64,000 bases of DNA, taken from NCBI GenBank assembly GCA_937973635.1, contig CALJJZ010000045.1:1-64000 (forward strand). Direction: 5' to 3'. Positions 45,936 through 54,792 of this stretch are shown piece by piece (the first letter of the stretch is position 1; every line of letters begins with the position of its first letter). Origin of the DNA: an uncultured Bacillota bacterium (GTDB lineage Bacteria > Bacillota > Dethiobacteria > DTU022 > UBA8154). A model generated the notes under the pieces. The model was not told the origin of the DNA and searched no databases. It worked only from the letters and a program-made list of their open reading frames with translations. The translations under genes and the position numbers were made by a program.

Positions 45936-47015
45936 ATGCGTAAGATTTCGCTTGATTCGGTACAGCCTGGCATGGTTCTGGCAAAAGCGATCCTGGGCAG
46001 TGAGGGCCAGGTCTTGCTCAACGCTGGTGTAGAAATAAAGCCCCAGTATCTTGTTTATTTAAAAAACATGGGTATACATGCGTTATACGTACAGGACGAC
46101 AGGTTAGATGATGTGGAAGTTTTGGATGTGGTCAGCGAGGAGACTCGCCTTGAAGCCCGTTTCTTGGTAAAGGAAATCATGAAAGAGGTCCAATCCGGCG
46201 CATACAAGAAAGGACTTACCATCTACGAGAAACAGATAACCAGGACGGTTTCCATGATCGTCATGGAGCTCCTGGAAAATAAGGATATGGTTATACAGCT
46301 CATGGATATAAGGGCGCAGGAAGATTATCTTTTTGCCCACAGCGTCAATGTTTGCATCATGGCGACCCTTATAGCGGCGAAGATAAACTTTAGCAAAGAA
46401 ATGCTGAAGCAACTAGCTACAGGTTGCCTACTCCATGACTTGGGCCTCATATCTATACCGAAAAACGTCCTGAATAAAAAAGGATGTTTGACCAGGGATG
46501 AGTTTGAAACGGTAAAAAACCATCCCGTTTATGGCTATGAGCTTTTTAAGAAAAGCCCTATTTTTTCTGCCCGCGCTGGCATGGTTATCCTGCAACACCA
46601 CGAACGGTTCCAGGGCCAGGGCTACCCCCATGGGCTTAGAGGGGATAAGATTAACCTGCTGGCGCAAATTGCTGCTGTGGCTGATGTTTATGATGCCCTT
46701 ACTTCGGAAAGGCCGTATCGTAAAGCCTTTCAACCCCATGAAGCTACGGAGATGCTCATGTCCTATGGCAACGACCTGTTTGAATTGGAGATCCTGAAGC
46801 TTTTTTTGCAAAACATCGCTGCTTTCCCCCTGGGCACCCATGTGCAGCTTAGCAACGGGGAAAGCGGCCTAGTGGTGGCCTTATCGCCGGGTTTTGCCCT
46901 GCGCCCGACAGTGAGGGTGCTGTATGTTGGAGAAGATATGGCCCCACACCCTGCTCCTTATGATCTTAACCTTTCCCAGGTTATGGATGTGGTAATCGTT
47001 AAAGTCATAGCATAA
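45936..47015 (+). CDS. HD-GYP domain cyclic-di-GMP phosphodiesterase
   Basis: Protein of 359 residues predicted to degrade cyclic di-GMP. The N-terminal third (1-110) is a variable sensory part, not recognised. The HD-GYP core starts near residue 130 and shows HSVNVCIM, LLHDLGLISIP, HPVYGYEL, LQHHERFQGQGYPHGLRGD and ADVYDALTSERPYR, so all metal ligands and the GYP motif are present. A C-terminal tail of about 60 residues follows. ATG 45936 follows CAGGAGATCG. It is 105 bases before a PAS/PP2C gene, likely the same signalling unit. Confidence 0.9.
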   Translation: MRKISLDSVQPGMVLAKAILGSEGQVLLNAGVEIKPQYLVYLKNMGIHALYVQDDRLDDVEVLDVVSEETRLEARFLVKEIMKEVQSGAYKKGLTIYEKQITRTVSMIVMELLENKDMVIQLMDIRAQEDYLFAHSVNVCIMATLIAAKINFSKEMLKQLATGCLLHDLGLISIPKNVLNKKGCLTRDEFETVKNHPVYGYELFKKSPIFSARAGMVILQHHERFQGQGYPHGLRGDKINLLAQIAAVADVYDALTSERPYRKAFQPHEATEMLMSYGNDLFELEILKLFLQNIAAFPLGTHVQLSNGESGLVVALSPGFALRPTVRVLYVGEDMAPHPAPYDLNLSQVMDVVIVKVIA

Positions 47016-47120
47016 TTTAGCGCTACAGCAGCAGGCGCTGGCAAATTGGCGGAAATATGGGCTTGTCCCTATGGCATACAAGGAATACGGGATTATGTTG
47101 GATACCGGGGGGCTGTCTGA

Positions 47121-49043
47121 ATGATAGGGGACGCAAACCATGCCGGACATCTGGATTGGGGTGTTATTGATACCATTGACAGCCTTATTGTGGTCCTTGA
47201 CCGTGAAGGCAAAATAGTCCGTTATAATCGTGCCTGTAGCGAACTGACGGGGTTTACGCCCCAGGAGGTAGAACAAAAATTCTACTGGGATGTTTTCTGC
47301 CTTCCCGAGGAGGTGGAGCTGTACAAAGCTTTTTTAAAATCTACGGGCCCCGTTGATTATCCCTTTGAAGTAGAGGCCGTTTACATAACTAAGGGCGGGG
47401 AAGAACATACCATCCTCTGGCTCCATACTGTTTTGCTAAACCCAGACCGTACTGTCAAATATTATATCTTAAAAGGCACTGATGTAACGGCACGGAAAGA
47501 GTCAGAGAAGGCACTGCGTGAATTGGGAGAAAAATACAGGGCTTTAATCCATGCCCTGCCTGTGGCTGTTATCTCTTTGAATGGGAGTAGGCGGATTAAT
47601 AGCTGGAGCGCTGCTGCCGAGCGTATTTTTGGCTGGCCGGAAAAAGAGGTATGGGGAAAAGATATTTCTCTATTTTTGAAAGACAGACAGGGCTTGTTCC
47701 CTCTTTTGCTCAACCAAGCACTACGGGGAAAATCTATTGATAACGCAGAACTGTACTGCTGGCGTAAGGACGGATCCCCTGTCCATATTAATCTTTCTTT
47801 GGCGTCGCTGCGTAACTATAAAGGAGAGATTGACGGTGCGGTCCTGGTTGCTGCTGACATTACGGACCGTAAGCTGGCTGAAGCAACTCTGCTGGAAGAA
47901 AGGAACAAGGCTTTAAATATCCATAAGAGATCGCTGCCCCGGGACTTTTCCGTCTTTAACGATATATATTTGGCAGCCTATTATCAGCCCGCCCAGGAGC
48001 TGCGTGGAGATTTTTACAACGTAATCAGGAGAGATGACCGCTTATTGTTATATCTAACAGATGTGGCGGGTAAAGGGCTTGATGGAGTTATGCTCAGTAT
48101 TTTTGTAAGAGACGTCATTGAGAATTTCTGCACCATATCAGGCAATGGGGTACTTATCCCTTCTCCGGCGGAGATATTAAATTACCTTATGGAAGAGTAC
48201 AGCAGAGAAAAAGGCGTTTATGAGTGCCCTCTGTGCATTTTTCTGGCGGTGATTGATTTAAAGACAAAGGAATTACGGTATGTTTCTTCGGGCTATAGCA
48301 GCGCGCCTCTGGCTACCTTTAACGACGGTATCTTTATGGAGTTGCATGTGGAGGATGACTTTACAAACAACGGCGCTGCAACGCCGGGCCATCCGGACGG
48401 AACCCTTGCGCCAGTACAGTTTCCTGAACGGCATGTTCATTTTTCGCCTGGTTCTGTGTTTTTATTCAGTACCGACGGTTTATTTAAAGGCGGGCAGTAC
48501 GGGCCAAGGTTAAAAAAATTGTTCAAGGAGAATTGCCATCTCCCTCCGGAATTAATCGTCAAAAAAATCAATGAAGACTTTATGGCCTTTAACGGCAGTC
48601 TCCAGGCCGAAGACGATATTGCTTTTCTGGTTGTGCAGGCGGCACAAAGCAAAAAATACCTTGCCTTTGAGGTGGAAAGCGATTTTTCAGTTATTGAAAA
48701 GGTTGTGGACGACGTCCTGCTCTTTCTTGGCACACATATAGAGCTCGACACTAACTTGCTTGACTTCCATGAAATGCTGACAAATGCCATTGAGCACGGC
48801 AACAAACGCGACGGTGCTAAAAAGGTTTTTATTAATATAATTATAGAAAAAAATTATTATAAGATAGTTATTACCGACCAGGGAGAAGGGTTTAACTGGC
48901 GGGAACGGCTGGAACGGGAACTGGATCTTGGCAATTACCATGAACGGGGCCGGGGCATTATGATGACGAAGATGCTTTGCGATTATATCGGCTATAATGA
49001 CAGTGGCAACAGGGTTACCTTGATTAACCTGATCCGGAAATAA
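47121..49043 (+). CDS. PAS-PAS-PP2C phosphatase with fused HATPase (partner-switching protein)
   Basis: 640-residue cytosolic signalling protein, no membrane segment. Order: PAS 1 (about 15-130), PAS 2 (about 135-255, ending DITDRKLAEATLLEER), SpoIIE-type PP2C phosphatase (about 280-500; ELRGDFYNVI, DVAGKGLDGVM, FSTDGLFKGG, AEDDIAFLV carry the acidic metal ligands) and an anti-sigma-type HATPase (about 510-638; LTNAIEHGNKRDG, DQGEGFNW, GRGIMM). Such fusions dephosphorylate and phosphorylate an anti-anti-sigma STAS protein; no STAS gene is seen next to it. Start ATG 47121 lacks a strong ribosome binding site. Confidence 0.85.
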   Translation: MIGDANHAGHLDWGVIDTIDSLIVVLDREGKIVRYNRACSELTGFTPQEVEQKFYWDVFCLPEEVELYKAFLKSTGPVDYPFEVEAVYITKGGEEHTILWLHTVLLNPDRTVKYYILKGTDVTARKESEKALRELGEKYRALIHALPVAVISLNGSRRINSWSAAAERIFGWPEKEVWGKDISLFLKDRQGLFPLLLNQALRGKSIDNAELYCWRKDGSPVHINLSLASLRNYKGEIDGAVLVAADITDRKLAEATLLEERNKALNIHKRSLPRDFSVFNDIYLAAYYQPAQELRGDFYNVIRRDDRLLLYLTDVAGKGLDGVMLSIFVRDVIENFCTISGNGVLIPSPAEILNYLMEEYSREKGVYECPLCIFLAVIDLKTKELRYVSSGYSSAPLATFNDGIFMELHVEDDFTNNGAATPGHPDGTLAPVQFPERHVHFSPGSVFLFSTDGLFKGGQYGPRLKKLFKENCHLPPELIVKKINEDFMAFNGSLQAEDDIAFLVVQAAQSKKYLAFEVESDFSVIEKVVDDVLLFLGTHIELDTNLLDFHEMLTNAIEHGNKRDGAKKVFINIIIEKNYYKIVITDQGEGFNWRERLERELDLGNYHERGRGIMMTKMLCDYIGYNDSGNRVTLINLIRK

Positions 49044-49153
49044 GGGCCTAAAATTAAGCAGCTTGAGGCTCCAACAGCAGCAGTATTTAGGCAGGAACAG
49101 CAGCGTTTATGCAGGCAAGGAAGCTTGCTTGTCCTGCAGCGGAGGTTGAAGCA

Positions 49154-50125
49154 ATGGTGGAAGAAGTATTACCGGGGATCTTTCGTATCGAGGTACCCCT
49201 TAGGCATAACCCCCTTGAGTCGGTTAATGCTTATCTTATTAAAGGACGGAAACGAAACCTGGTTGTCGATACAGGGTTGGATAGGGATGAATGCGCAAAA
49301 GTGCTGCAGGTGGCTTTTCGCAAGCTGGCGGTTAACCCAGAGAATACGGATTTTTTTATTACCCATCTGCACGTTGATCACTTGGAACTGGTCTTTAAAG
49401 TTGCTTCGCCCAACTCCCGCGTTTTTTTTAACTCTGCCGACTTCAGTATTTTTGATGATGACTCCTGGGAGGACGAGCTTTCCTTTGCCTCTGCCCATGG
49501 CTTTCCGCCAAAAGAACTACAGAAAATGTTTAACGGCTTTTCCCGGACTGTATTTAATGCTAAGGACAAAGTTAAATTTACCTTTCTCCGAGACGGGGAA
49601 GTAATCGATATGGGAAATCGCCTTTTCCAGTGTCTGGAAACGCCGGGACATACGCCAGGCAGCATGTGCCTTTACGAAGCCGGAGAAAGGATCCTCTTTT
49701 CCGGGGACCATATCTTGGAAAAGATCACCCCGGGCATTGTCCTGTTCCGAGAAAAGGAGATGAATCCGCTGCAAAGCTATCTTGAAAGCCTTGATAAAAT
49801 TGCTGGCCTGCGTGTGGACCTGGTCCTGCCTGGTCACAGGAAGGTTTTTGGAAATTTGCACCGGAGAATCGAGGAGTTAATAAATCATCACCGTAAGAGA
49901 GGAGAAGAAATCCTTACGGTGCTAAACGAAGAAGATGCTGATGCCTTCCAGCTGGCTTCTCGCATAAGTTGGGATCTGCCTCTGGCCTGGCACGAGTTTC
50001 CCACTTTACAGAAATGGTTTGCCACCGGCGAAACCCTAGCTCACCTCAAATACCTGGAAAACAGAAAGCTTGTGGTCCGCTATGAAACCGCAGGAAAAAC
50101 AAAATTTATTTGCGCAAACACTTGA
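49154..50125 (+). CDS. MBL-fold hydrolase with C-terminal helical domain
   Basis: Metallo-beta-lactamase-fold protein of 323 residues. The metal motif is FITHLHVDHLEL (HxHxDH), further ligands in TPGHTPGSMCLY and FSGDHIL and PGHRKVFG. The C-terminal 80 residues are a winged-helix-like extension common in thioesterase-like relatives. ATG 49154 follows GGAGGTTGAAGCA. Substrate unknown. It ends just upstream of the TPP-regulated operon, with the next promoter overlapping its stop codon. Confidence 0.83.
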   Translation: MVEEVLPGIFRIEVPLRHNPLESVNAYLIKGRKRNLVVDTGLDRDECAKVLQVAFRKLAVNPENTDFFITHLHVDHLELVFKVASPNSRVFFNSADFSIFDDDSWEDELSFASAHGFPPKELQKMFNGFSRTVFNAKDKVKFTFLRDGEVIDMGNRLFQCLETPGHTPGSMCLYEAGERILFSGDHILEKITPGIVLFREKEMNPLQSYLESLDKIAGLRVDLVLPGHRKVFGNLHRRIEELINHHRKRGEEILTVLNEEDADAFQLASRISWDLPLAWHEFPTLQKWFATGETLAHLKYLENRKLVVRYETAGKTKFICANT

Positions 50126-50151
50126 AACTTCTGTTTTCTTTAGTGTATAAT
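50122..50151 (+). promoter_or_regulatory. Promoter of the thiamine operon
   Basis: TTGAAA (50122-50127) and TATAAT (50146-50151) with an 18-base spacer, immediately upstream of the TPP riboswitch. Confidence 0.75.
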
Positions 50152-50182
50152 ACCATTGTAATTTTACAATTGAATAATTTGC

Positions 50183-50294
50183 CGGGGGTGCTTCCGAGCG
50201 GAGGCTGAGAGGGGGACGCCATGAAGTCCCCAAACCCTACGAACCTGTTTTACGGGCTGCACAGCAGCCCGTCTGGGTAATGCCAGCGGAGGGA
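50183..50294 (+). promoter_or_regulatory. TPP riboswitch (THI element)
   Basis: All conserved blocks are seen in order: GGGGGTGC, then GGCTGAGA (50203-50210), ACCCTACGAACCTG (50234-50247), and CTGGGTAATGCCAGCGGAGGGA (about 50273-50294). The variable stem between the last two blocks is CGGGCTGC / GCAGCCCG. When thiamine diphosphate binds, the downstream hairpin is expected to form and stop transcription of the whole thiamine salvage operon. Confidence 0.96.
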
Positions 50295-50316
50295 TGGTAA
50301 TTGGATGCATTTAATT

Positions 50317-50345
50317 GCGGACCCGGTGCTGGGTCCGCTTTCAAT
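50317..50345 (+). terminator. Expression-platform hairpin of the TPP riboswitch
   Basis: GCGGACCC / GGGTCCGC (50317-50324 with 50331-50338) closes a GGTGCT loop and is followed by a T-rich stretch TTTCAATTTC. Likely a weak intrinsic terminator; the T-run is broken, so block of the GTG start at 50369 is an alternative. Confidence 0.65.
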
Positions 50346-50368
50346 TTCAGAAGGAAGGGGTGTGCAAT

Positions 50369-51796
50369 GTGGTTTATCTCCTTATCTTGACGGTGGTTAT
50401 ATTTACTCTGGCCGCTGTTTTTCATATTTACCGCACGCGCAGGGAATATCTCACCGTCGATTCCTTTCTCACTGCCAGGGGGACATTGGGGACCTGGCTG
50501 GCTACAGCCACAATCTTTGCTTCTATTATGGGAGCGTGGATTCTTTTTACCCCTGCTGAGGCAGCAACCTGGGGGGGGATTACTGCGATCACAGGCTACG
50601 CACTGGCGCAGGCCCTGTCGATCATGGCTTTTGCCCTGCTGGGCCCCCGGTTGAGGGAACTGGCCCCCCATGGCTCTTCCCTGGTAGAGTTTATCTATTA
50701 CCGTTTTGGCCGCCCTATGTACGTTATTACCCTAGTGGTGGGGGTTTTTTATATGGCGGTCTTTTTATCTGCCGAACTAACAGGAATCGCCCTGGCCTTG
50801 GAAACCGTAATTGGCCTCCCGCTGTGGTTAACCGCTCTGGTGGTTGGCGCGGGGACGCTTATTTATACGGCATACGGCGGCATTCGCGGCTCCATTTTTA
50901 CTGACGCTATACAGGCTTTGATTATTGTTCCGGCGTTGCTCCTGCTTTTCGCTGTTATTAGCGCCGTCGTCGGCGGCCCTGCAAACATCGTTGCCTCACT
51001 GCGGCAAGTTGATCCTTCTCTGCTGGGTATGGGGCACCGCAGCGGCTGGAGCTTTACTTTATCGCTCATTATCGCCATTGTGGCGGCCAACCTGTTTCAC
51101 CAGGGGTTTTGGTCCAGGGTTTATGCGGGCAAAAACGCAGGGGTGGTGCGGAGGTCGTTTCTTTTCGCCGGCCTGTGTGTTATCCCCGTTATTGTCCTGG
51201 CCGGGTCGTTCGGTCTGCTGGCGGTGGCCGGTGATTTTTTAAATGTTCCGTCGGCGGCCCTTTTTGAAGTGGTTCTGGCCGTGGCGCCCCTGTGGGTTCT
51301 TCCCGTCCTTTTATTGCTGGCCCTGGCCCTAGTGATGAGCAGCGCCGATACGTTGATCAACGGCCTGGCTGCTGTCTTTACCGTGGATATTGCCCGTTTT
51401 TACCCCGCCCTCTCCTCAAGCCGCCTGCGCAGCTGGGCTCGTATCATTACTGCAGCAATTTGCGCAGCCGTTATTGCTGTGGCGGCCCAGGGCTATAGTG
51501 TCCTTTACCTTTTTTTGCTGGCCGACCTGGTATGTGCTGCTGCCGTATTCCCTGTTTTTTTAGGTTTCTATACCGATCGTTTATCGGGGGGAGCCGCTGC
51601 CTTATCTGTAATTAGCGGCATTATAGCAGGCGCTTTCATTTTTCCGGACCCCGCCTTCAGCAGAGGCAACCTGCTCCATTCTTTTCTGGCGGCGTTACTG
51701 GTGCCTGCTCTTTTATCTCTGCTTCTGGCATGGGTCGGCAGACCGGCAGTAAATTTGTCCAGCCTGGCGGAAAAGGTGCACGACATTAAAGGCTAG
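50369..51796 (+). CDS. SSS-family sodium:solute symporter, thiamine-regulated
   Basis: Sodium-dependent transporter of 475 residues with about 13 membrane segments. DSFLTARGTLGTW, AYGGIRGSIFTDAIQ and NLFHQGFWSRVYAGKNAG are typical of the PanF/PutP-like family. As the first gene behind the TPP riboswitch it is probably a thiamine-precursor carrier, resembling the thiV genes predicted earlier from TPP-element comparisons; hydroxymethylpyrimidine is the likeliest load since ThiW is thought to take the thiazole. GTG 50369 is the best start (GGAAGGGG 8 bases upstream). Confidence 0.85.
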   Translation: MVYLLILTVVIFTLAAVFHIYRTRREYLTVDSFLTARGTLGTWLATATIFASIMGAWILFTPAEAATWGGITAITGYALAQALSIMAFALLGPRLRELAPHGSSLVEFIYYRFGRPMYVITLVVGVFYMAVFLSAELTGIALALETVIGLPLWLTALVVGAGTLIYTAYGGIRGSIFTDAIQALIIVPALLLLFAVISAVVGGPANIVASLRQVDPSLLGMGHRSGWSFTLSLIIAIVAANLFHQGFWSRVYAGKNAGVVRRSFLFAGLCVIPVIVLAGSFGLLAVAGDFLNVPSAALFEVVLAVAPLWVLPVLLLLALALVMSSADTLINGLAAVFTVDIARFYPALSSSRLRSWARIITAAICAAVIAVAAQGYSVLYLFLLADLVCAAAVFPVFLGFYTDRLSGGAAALSVISGIIAGAFIFPDPAFSRGNLLHSFLAALLVPALLSLLLAWVGRPAVNLSSLAEKVHDIKG

Positions 51797-51827
51797 GAGA
51801 TCTCAGAACTTAGCAGGGGGAAGTCAA

Positions 51828-51869
51828 ATGCAGGGAACGATTTTGCTGTTTGGTGAAAGGGCAAATTAA
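51828..51869 (+). CDS. Possible 13-residue leader peptide before thiW
   Basis: ATG 51828 follows CAGGGGGAAG at good spacing and opens a 13-codon frame (MQGTILLFGERAN). It fills part of the 115-base gap between the symporter and thiW genes. Too short to assess by homology; may be a coupling ORF or chance. Confidence 0.25.
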   Translation: MQGTILLFGERAN

Positions 51870-51911
51870 GCATAATCAACAAGAAGGTATAATGAACAAG
51901 GAGGAAGAAAA

Positions 51912-52412
51912 ATGGAAAATTCGCTGGTAAAATCGCTTCCTTTGCGGAAAGTGGTAGCCGTTGGTCTGTTGGTAGCGCTGGGTGTGGTGGCTGCTCCCTT
52001 TTCTATTCCTGTGGGAGTAGCTAAAGTTTATCCAGTACAACATGCCATAAATGTCCTAGCGGGGGCCATGCTTGGACCCGGGCCTGCAGTAATTGCTGCG
52101 CTGCTGACCTCAACGCTGCGTAATTTAATGGGCACCGGGACGCCCCTTGCTTTCCCAGGAAGTATTTTTGGCGCCCTTTTAGCCGGGTTAGCTTTTCGTT
52201 TCCTTAAAAAGGATTATTTTGCCGCTGCCGGTGAAGTTGTGGGTACGGGCTTAATTGGCGCGCTGGTGGCCTTTCCCCTGGCAAAATGGATCCTGGGCTT
52301 TACAGGAATGGCTTATTTTTTCATCATCCCCTTTACCTTAAGCAGCCTCTCCGGAGCAATTGTTGGCTTAATCATCCTCAGGCTCTGGCAGAAATCCATT
52401 GACAGGGACTAA
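51912..52412 (+). CDS. thiW: Thiamine-precursor ECF transporter S component ThiW
   Basis: Membrane protein of 166 residues with about five hydrophobic segments. The signature PVGVAKVYPVQHAINVLAG and RNLMGTGTPLAFPGSIFGALLAG is characteristic for ThiW, which is predicted to bring in the hydroxyethylthiazole moiety through the energy-coupling ABC module (EcfAA'T, not in window). ATG 51912 follows AAGGAGGAAG. Its end overlaps the upstream open part of thiD, in line with operon translation. Confidence 0.93.
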   Translation: MENSLVKSLPLRKVVAVGLLVALGVVAAPFSIPVGVAKVYPVQHAINVLAGAMLGPGPAVIAALLTSTLRNLMGTGTPLAFPGSIFGALLAGLAFRFLKKDYFAAAGEVVGTGLIGALVAFPLAKWILGFTGMAYFFIIPFTLSSLSGAIVGLIILRLWQKSIDRD

Positions 52413-52446
52413 GATATATTTAATAAAGAAGGCTGGTGAGAGGCCC

Positions 52447-53271
52447 ATGCAAAGGAGGTTGCCCTGCGCCATGACTGTGGCAGGTTCTGATTCCGGTGCC
52501 GGAGCGGGCATTCAGGCGGATCTAAAAGCCATGGCGGCTCAGGGTGTTTACGGGCTGACTGTAATTACGGCTGTTACTGCGCAAAACACCTTGGGTGTGG
52601 ACCGGTTTCAGGTGTTGCCGCCAGAGATGGTGGAAGCGCAGATGGCAGCATTGCTGCGGGATTTTCCCGTAGCTGCCGTGAAAACGGGGATGCTGGCGAA
52701 TACCGAGATCGTTCAGGTGGTGGCAGCCGGGTTAAGGCAATATAAACTGTTAAAAGTTGTCGTGGACCCGGTGATGGTGGCGAAAAGCGGCGATTCCCTT
52801 TTGCAGGAGGATACCCAGGCGGCTATACGGGAAAAATTGTTGCCCCTCTCTCTTCTTGTTACTCCCAATATTCCGGAGGCGGAGACGCTTTGCGGGCAGC
52901 CTATAGAGGATATTGAAGGAATGAAAAAGGCGGCGCGTTTGTTACAACGTCAGGGTCCTGCCTATGTCCTGCTTAAGGGGGGGCACCTTAAAGACGAACA
53001 GCGACTTACAGATGTACTGTTTGACGGGTACCGCTTTTATTATTACCGTGCCCTGCGTATCCCTACCAGACACACGCATGGCACAGGCTGCACCTATGCT
53101 TCGGCCATTGCGGCCCAGTTGGCCCTGGGGTGCTCCGTCCCCCGGGCTGTCCTGGCCGCCCGTCGTTACTTGCAGCGCATTCTGCCGTGGGCGCCGGGTT
53201 TGGGCGCAGGCAGCGGTCCTATGGATCATTTTGCTTTATGGAGAAAACAGTCCTGCGGGAGTTGTCTGTAA
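52447..53271 (+). CDS. thiD: Hydroxymethylpyrimidine kinase / phosphomethylpyrimidine kinase
   Basis: Phosphorylates HMP twice to HMP-diphosphate for coupling by ThiE. Ribokinase-like fold: TVAGSDSGAGAGIQADLKAM at the N-terminus, KTGMLAN, VVDPVMVAKSGD, TPNIPEAE, LLKGGHL and, with the catalytic Asp in a GTGCTYAS-like anion hole, THGTGCTYASAIAA. I choose ATG 52447 (274 residues); the other ATG at 52471 has AAAGGAGG at 52451-52458, 12 bases upstream, and would truncate the first strand. The open frame to 52399 overlaps thiW. The TAATG overlap leads to thiM. Confidence 0.94.
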   Translation: MQRRLPCAMTVAGSDSGAGAGIQADLKAMAAQGVYGLTVITAVTAQNTLGVDRFQVLPPEMVEAQMAALLRDFPVAAVKTGMLANTEIVQVVAAGLRQYKLLKVVVDPVMVAKSGDSLLQEDTQAAIREKLLPLSLLVTPNIPEAETLCGQPIEDIEGMKKAARLLQRQGPAYVLLKGGHLKDEQRLTDVLFDGYRFYYYRALRIPTRHTHGTGCTYASAIAAQLALGCSVPRAVLAARRYLQRILPWAPGLGAGSGPMDHFALWRKQSCGSCL

Positions 53272-54104
53272 TGTTAAGCGGCAGATCTGCAGCAGCGATT
53301 ATGGAAAAAGTCCGCCGGGAACGCCCCCTTATACATCACCTGACCAATTACGTCACTATGGCGGATTGCGCTGCCATAACGGTAAGCGTAGGAGCGGTGC
53401 CTGTAATGGCCGAAGCGGCAGAAGAAGTTGCAGAGATGGTCTCTGCTGCCCGTGCTGCCGTAATTAATACGGGGACCCTTTCTCCCTCCCGCGTGCGGGC
53501 CATGCATAATTTGGGCCTGGTTGCCCGGGAGAAAGGTCTCCCTGTAGTATTCGATCCCGTGGGTGCGGGCGCCACCCGCTACCGTACGGAGGCGATCCTC
53601 ACTTTGCTGCGAAGGTTGCAGCCTCCGTTGATCAAAGGGAACAAAGCGGAGATCGCCTTTCTCGGAGGGCTTAAAGAAGCAAAAATCAGGGGAATTGAAG
53701 CGCTGCCTTCACATCTGGATCCCCGTCAGGCAGCACGCTGCCTGCTGGAATGGCTTAATTATGAGGCCGTAGTTATTGTGACCGGCGCCACAGATATTGT
53801 TTATGCTCCCGGGCGGAGCGCCCAGGTATCCAACGGCAGTGCCATGTTGCCTCTGGTGGTGGGAAGCGGTTGTATGGCAGCCTCTGTAATTGCTTCTTTC
53901 GCAGCGGTGGAAAGGGACTATTTTGTTGCCGCTACCGCTGCTCTGGCAGCTTTGGGCGTGGCTGCTGAGCTGGCTGGAGAAAAGGAGGGGCAGCAAATTT
54001 CCGGGCCTGCCGCCTTTAAAATAAATTGGTTGGATACCCTTTTCTCTCTGACGGTGGAACAACTGGAAAAGGGGGCACGTATTCATCAAGACAGGTGGAG
54101 ATGA
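53271..54104 (+). CDS. thiM: Hydroxyethylthiazole kinase
   Basis: Phosphorylates 4-methyl-5-hydroxyethylthiazole, the salvaged half of thiamine. RPLIHHLTNYVTMADCAAITVSVGAVPVMAEAAEE and VFDPVGAGATRYRTE, LIKGNKAEIAFL and VVGSGCMAASVIASFAA are family motifs, the last containing the active-site Cys region. The start ATG 53271 overlaps the thiD stop by one base and has CGGGAG 9 bases upstream. Length 277. The frame is open further into thiD, but not homologous there. Confidence 0.94.
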   Translation: MLSGRSAAAIMEKVRRERPLIHHLTNYVTMADCAAITVSVGAVPVMAEAAEEVAEMVSAARAAVINTGTLSPSRVRAMHNLGLVAREKGLPVVFDPVGAGATRYRTEAILTLLRRLQPPLIKGNKAEIAFLGGLKEAKIRGIEALPSHLDPRQAARCLLEWLNYEAVVIVTGATDIVYAPGRSAQVSNGSAMLPLVVGSGCMAASVIASFAAVERDYFVAATAALAALGVAAELAGEKEGQQISGPAAFKINWLDTLFSLTVEQLEKGARIHQDRWR

Positions 54105-54111
54105 ATAAAAG

Positions 54112-54792
54112 ATGACAACAGCAAAAAACTTTGATCCCAGTGTTTATGTGATTACTGATACGCGCCTTTCTGCCGGCAGATCGATTATAGATGTCGTAGA
54201 GCAGGCTATCGCCGGCGGCGCCACCTGTATCCAACTGCGGGAAAAAAATTATACTACAGAACAGCTTTACTATGCGGCAGAGCATTTACGCAAGCTTACC
54301 CGGCAAAAAGGCGTTACCTTTATTGTTAATGACAGGCTCGATGTGGCCCTGGCCGTGGAGGCGGACGGGATCCACCTAGGGCGGGAGGACCTGCCGCTGC
54401 CGGCCGCCTTGCGCATCATGCCTTCATGGATGATCCTGGGTGTTACGGCGCGCAGCGTAGAGCAGGCTCTGCAATTTCAAAGGGCCGGGGCTACTTACCT
54501 GGGCGTGGGGTCCGTCTTTGCCACCACGACGAAAGAAAATACGGGCAAACCCATAGGGCTGCACGGCTTAAAAGAGATCGCACGACAAGTTAAAATACCC
54601 GTTGTAGGAATAGGCGGCATTAATGCCGGGAATGCCGGAGAAGTAATAGGCGCCGGGGCAGCAGGTGTAGCCGTAGTTGCCGCTGTTGTCTCTGCGGCAG
54701 ATATTGCTGCGGCTGCCGGCGAGCTGGCCCGCAGTGTGGCCCTGGCCCGCGCGCGGGACAAAAGGGATAAGGGAGACATTTATGAAACTTAA
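54112..54792 (+). CDS. thiE: Thiamine phosphate synthase
   Basis: Joins HMP-diphosphate and thiazole phosphate to thiamine monophosphate. TIM-barrel motifs: VYVITDTRLSAG, GATCIQLREKN, FIVNDRLDVALAVEADGIHLGREDLPL, GVTARSVEQAL, YLGVGSVFATTTKEN and VVGIGGINAGN. Length 226. It lies 7 bases after thiM and overlaps thiL by 11 bases. Confidence 0.95.
   Translation: MTTAKNFDPSVYVITDTRLSAGRSIIDVVEQAIAGGATCIQLREKNYTTEQLYYAAEHLRKLTRQKGVTFIVNDRLDVALAVEADGIHLGREDLPLPAALRIMPSWMILGVTARSVEQALQFQRAGATYLGVGSVFATTTKENTGKPIGLHGLKEIARQVKIPVVGIGGINAGNAGEVIGAGAAGVAVVAAVVSAADIAAAAGELARSVALARARDKRDKGDIYET

Noticed and set aside
48800-49043. Separate RsbW-like gene at the end of the PAS/PP2C gene
   Set aside because: The HATPase part is in frame with the phosphatase and no internal ribosome site or stop was seen, so it is one fused protein.
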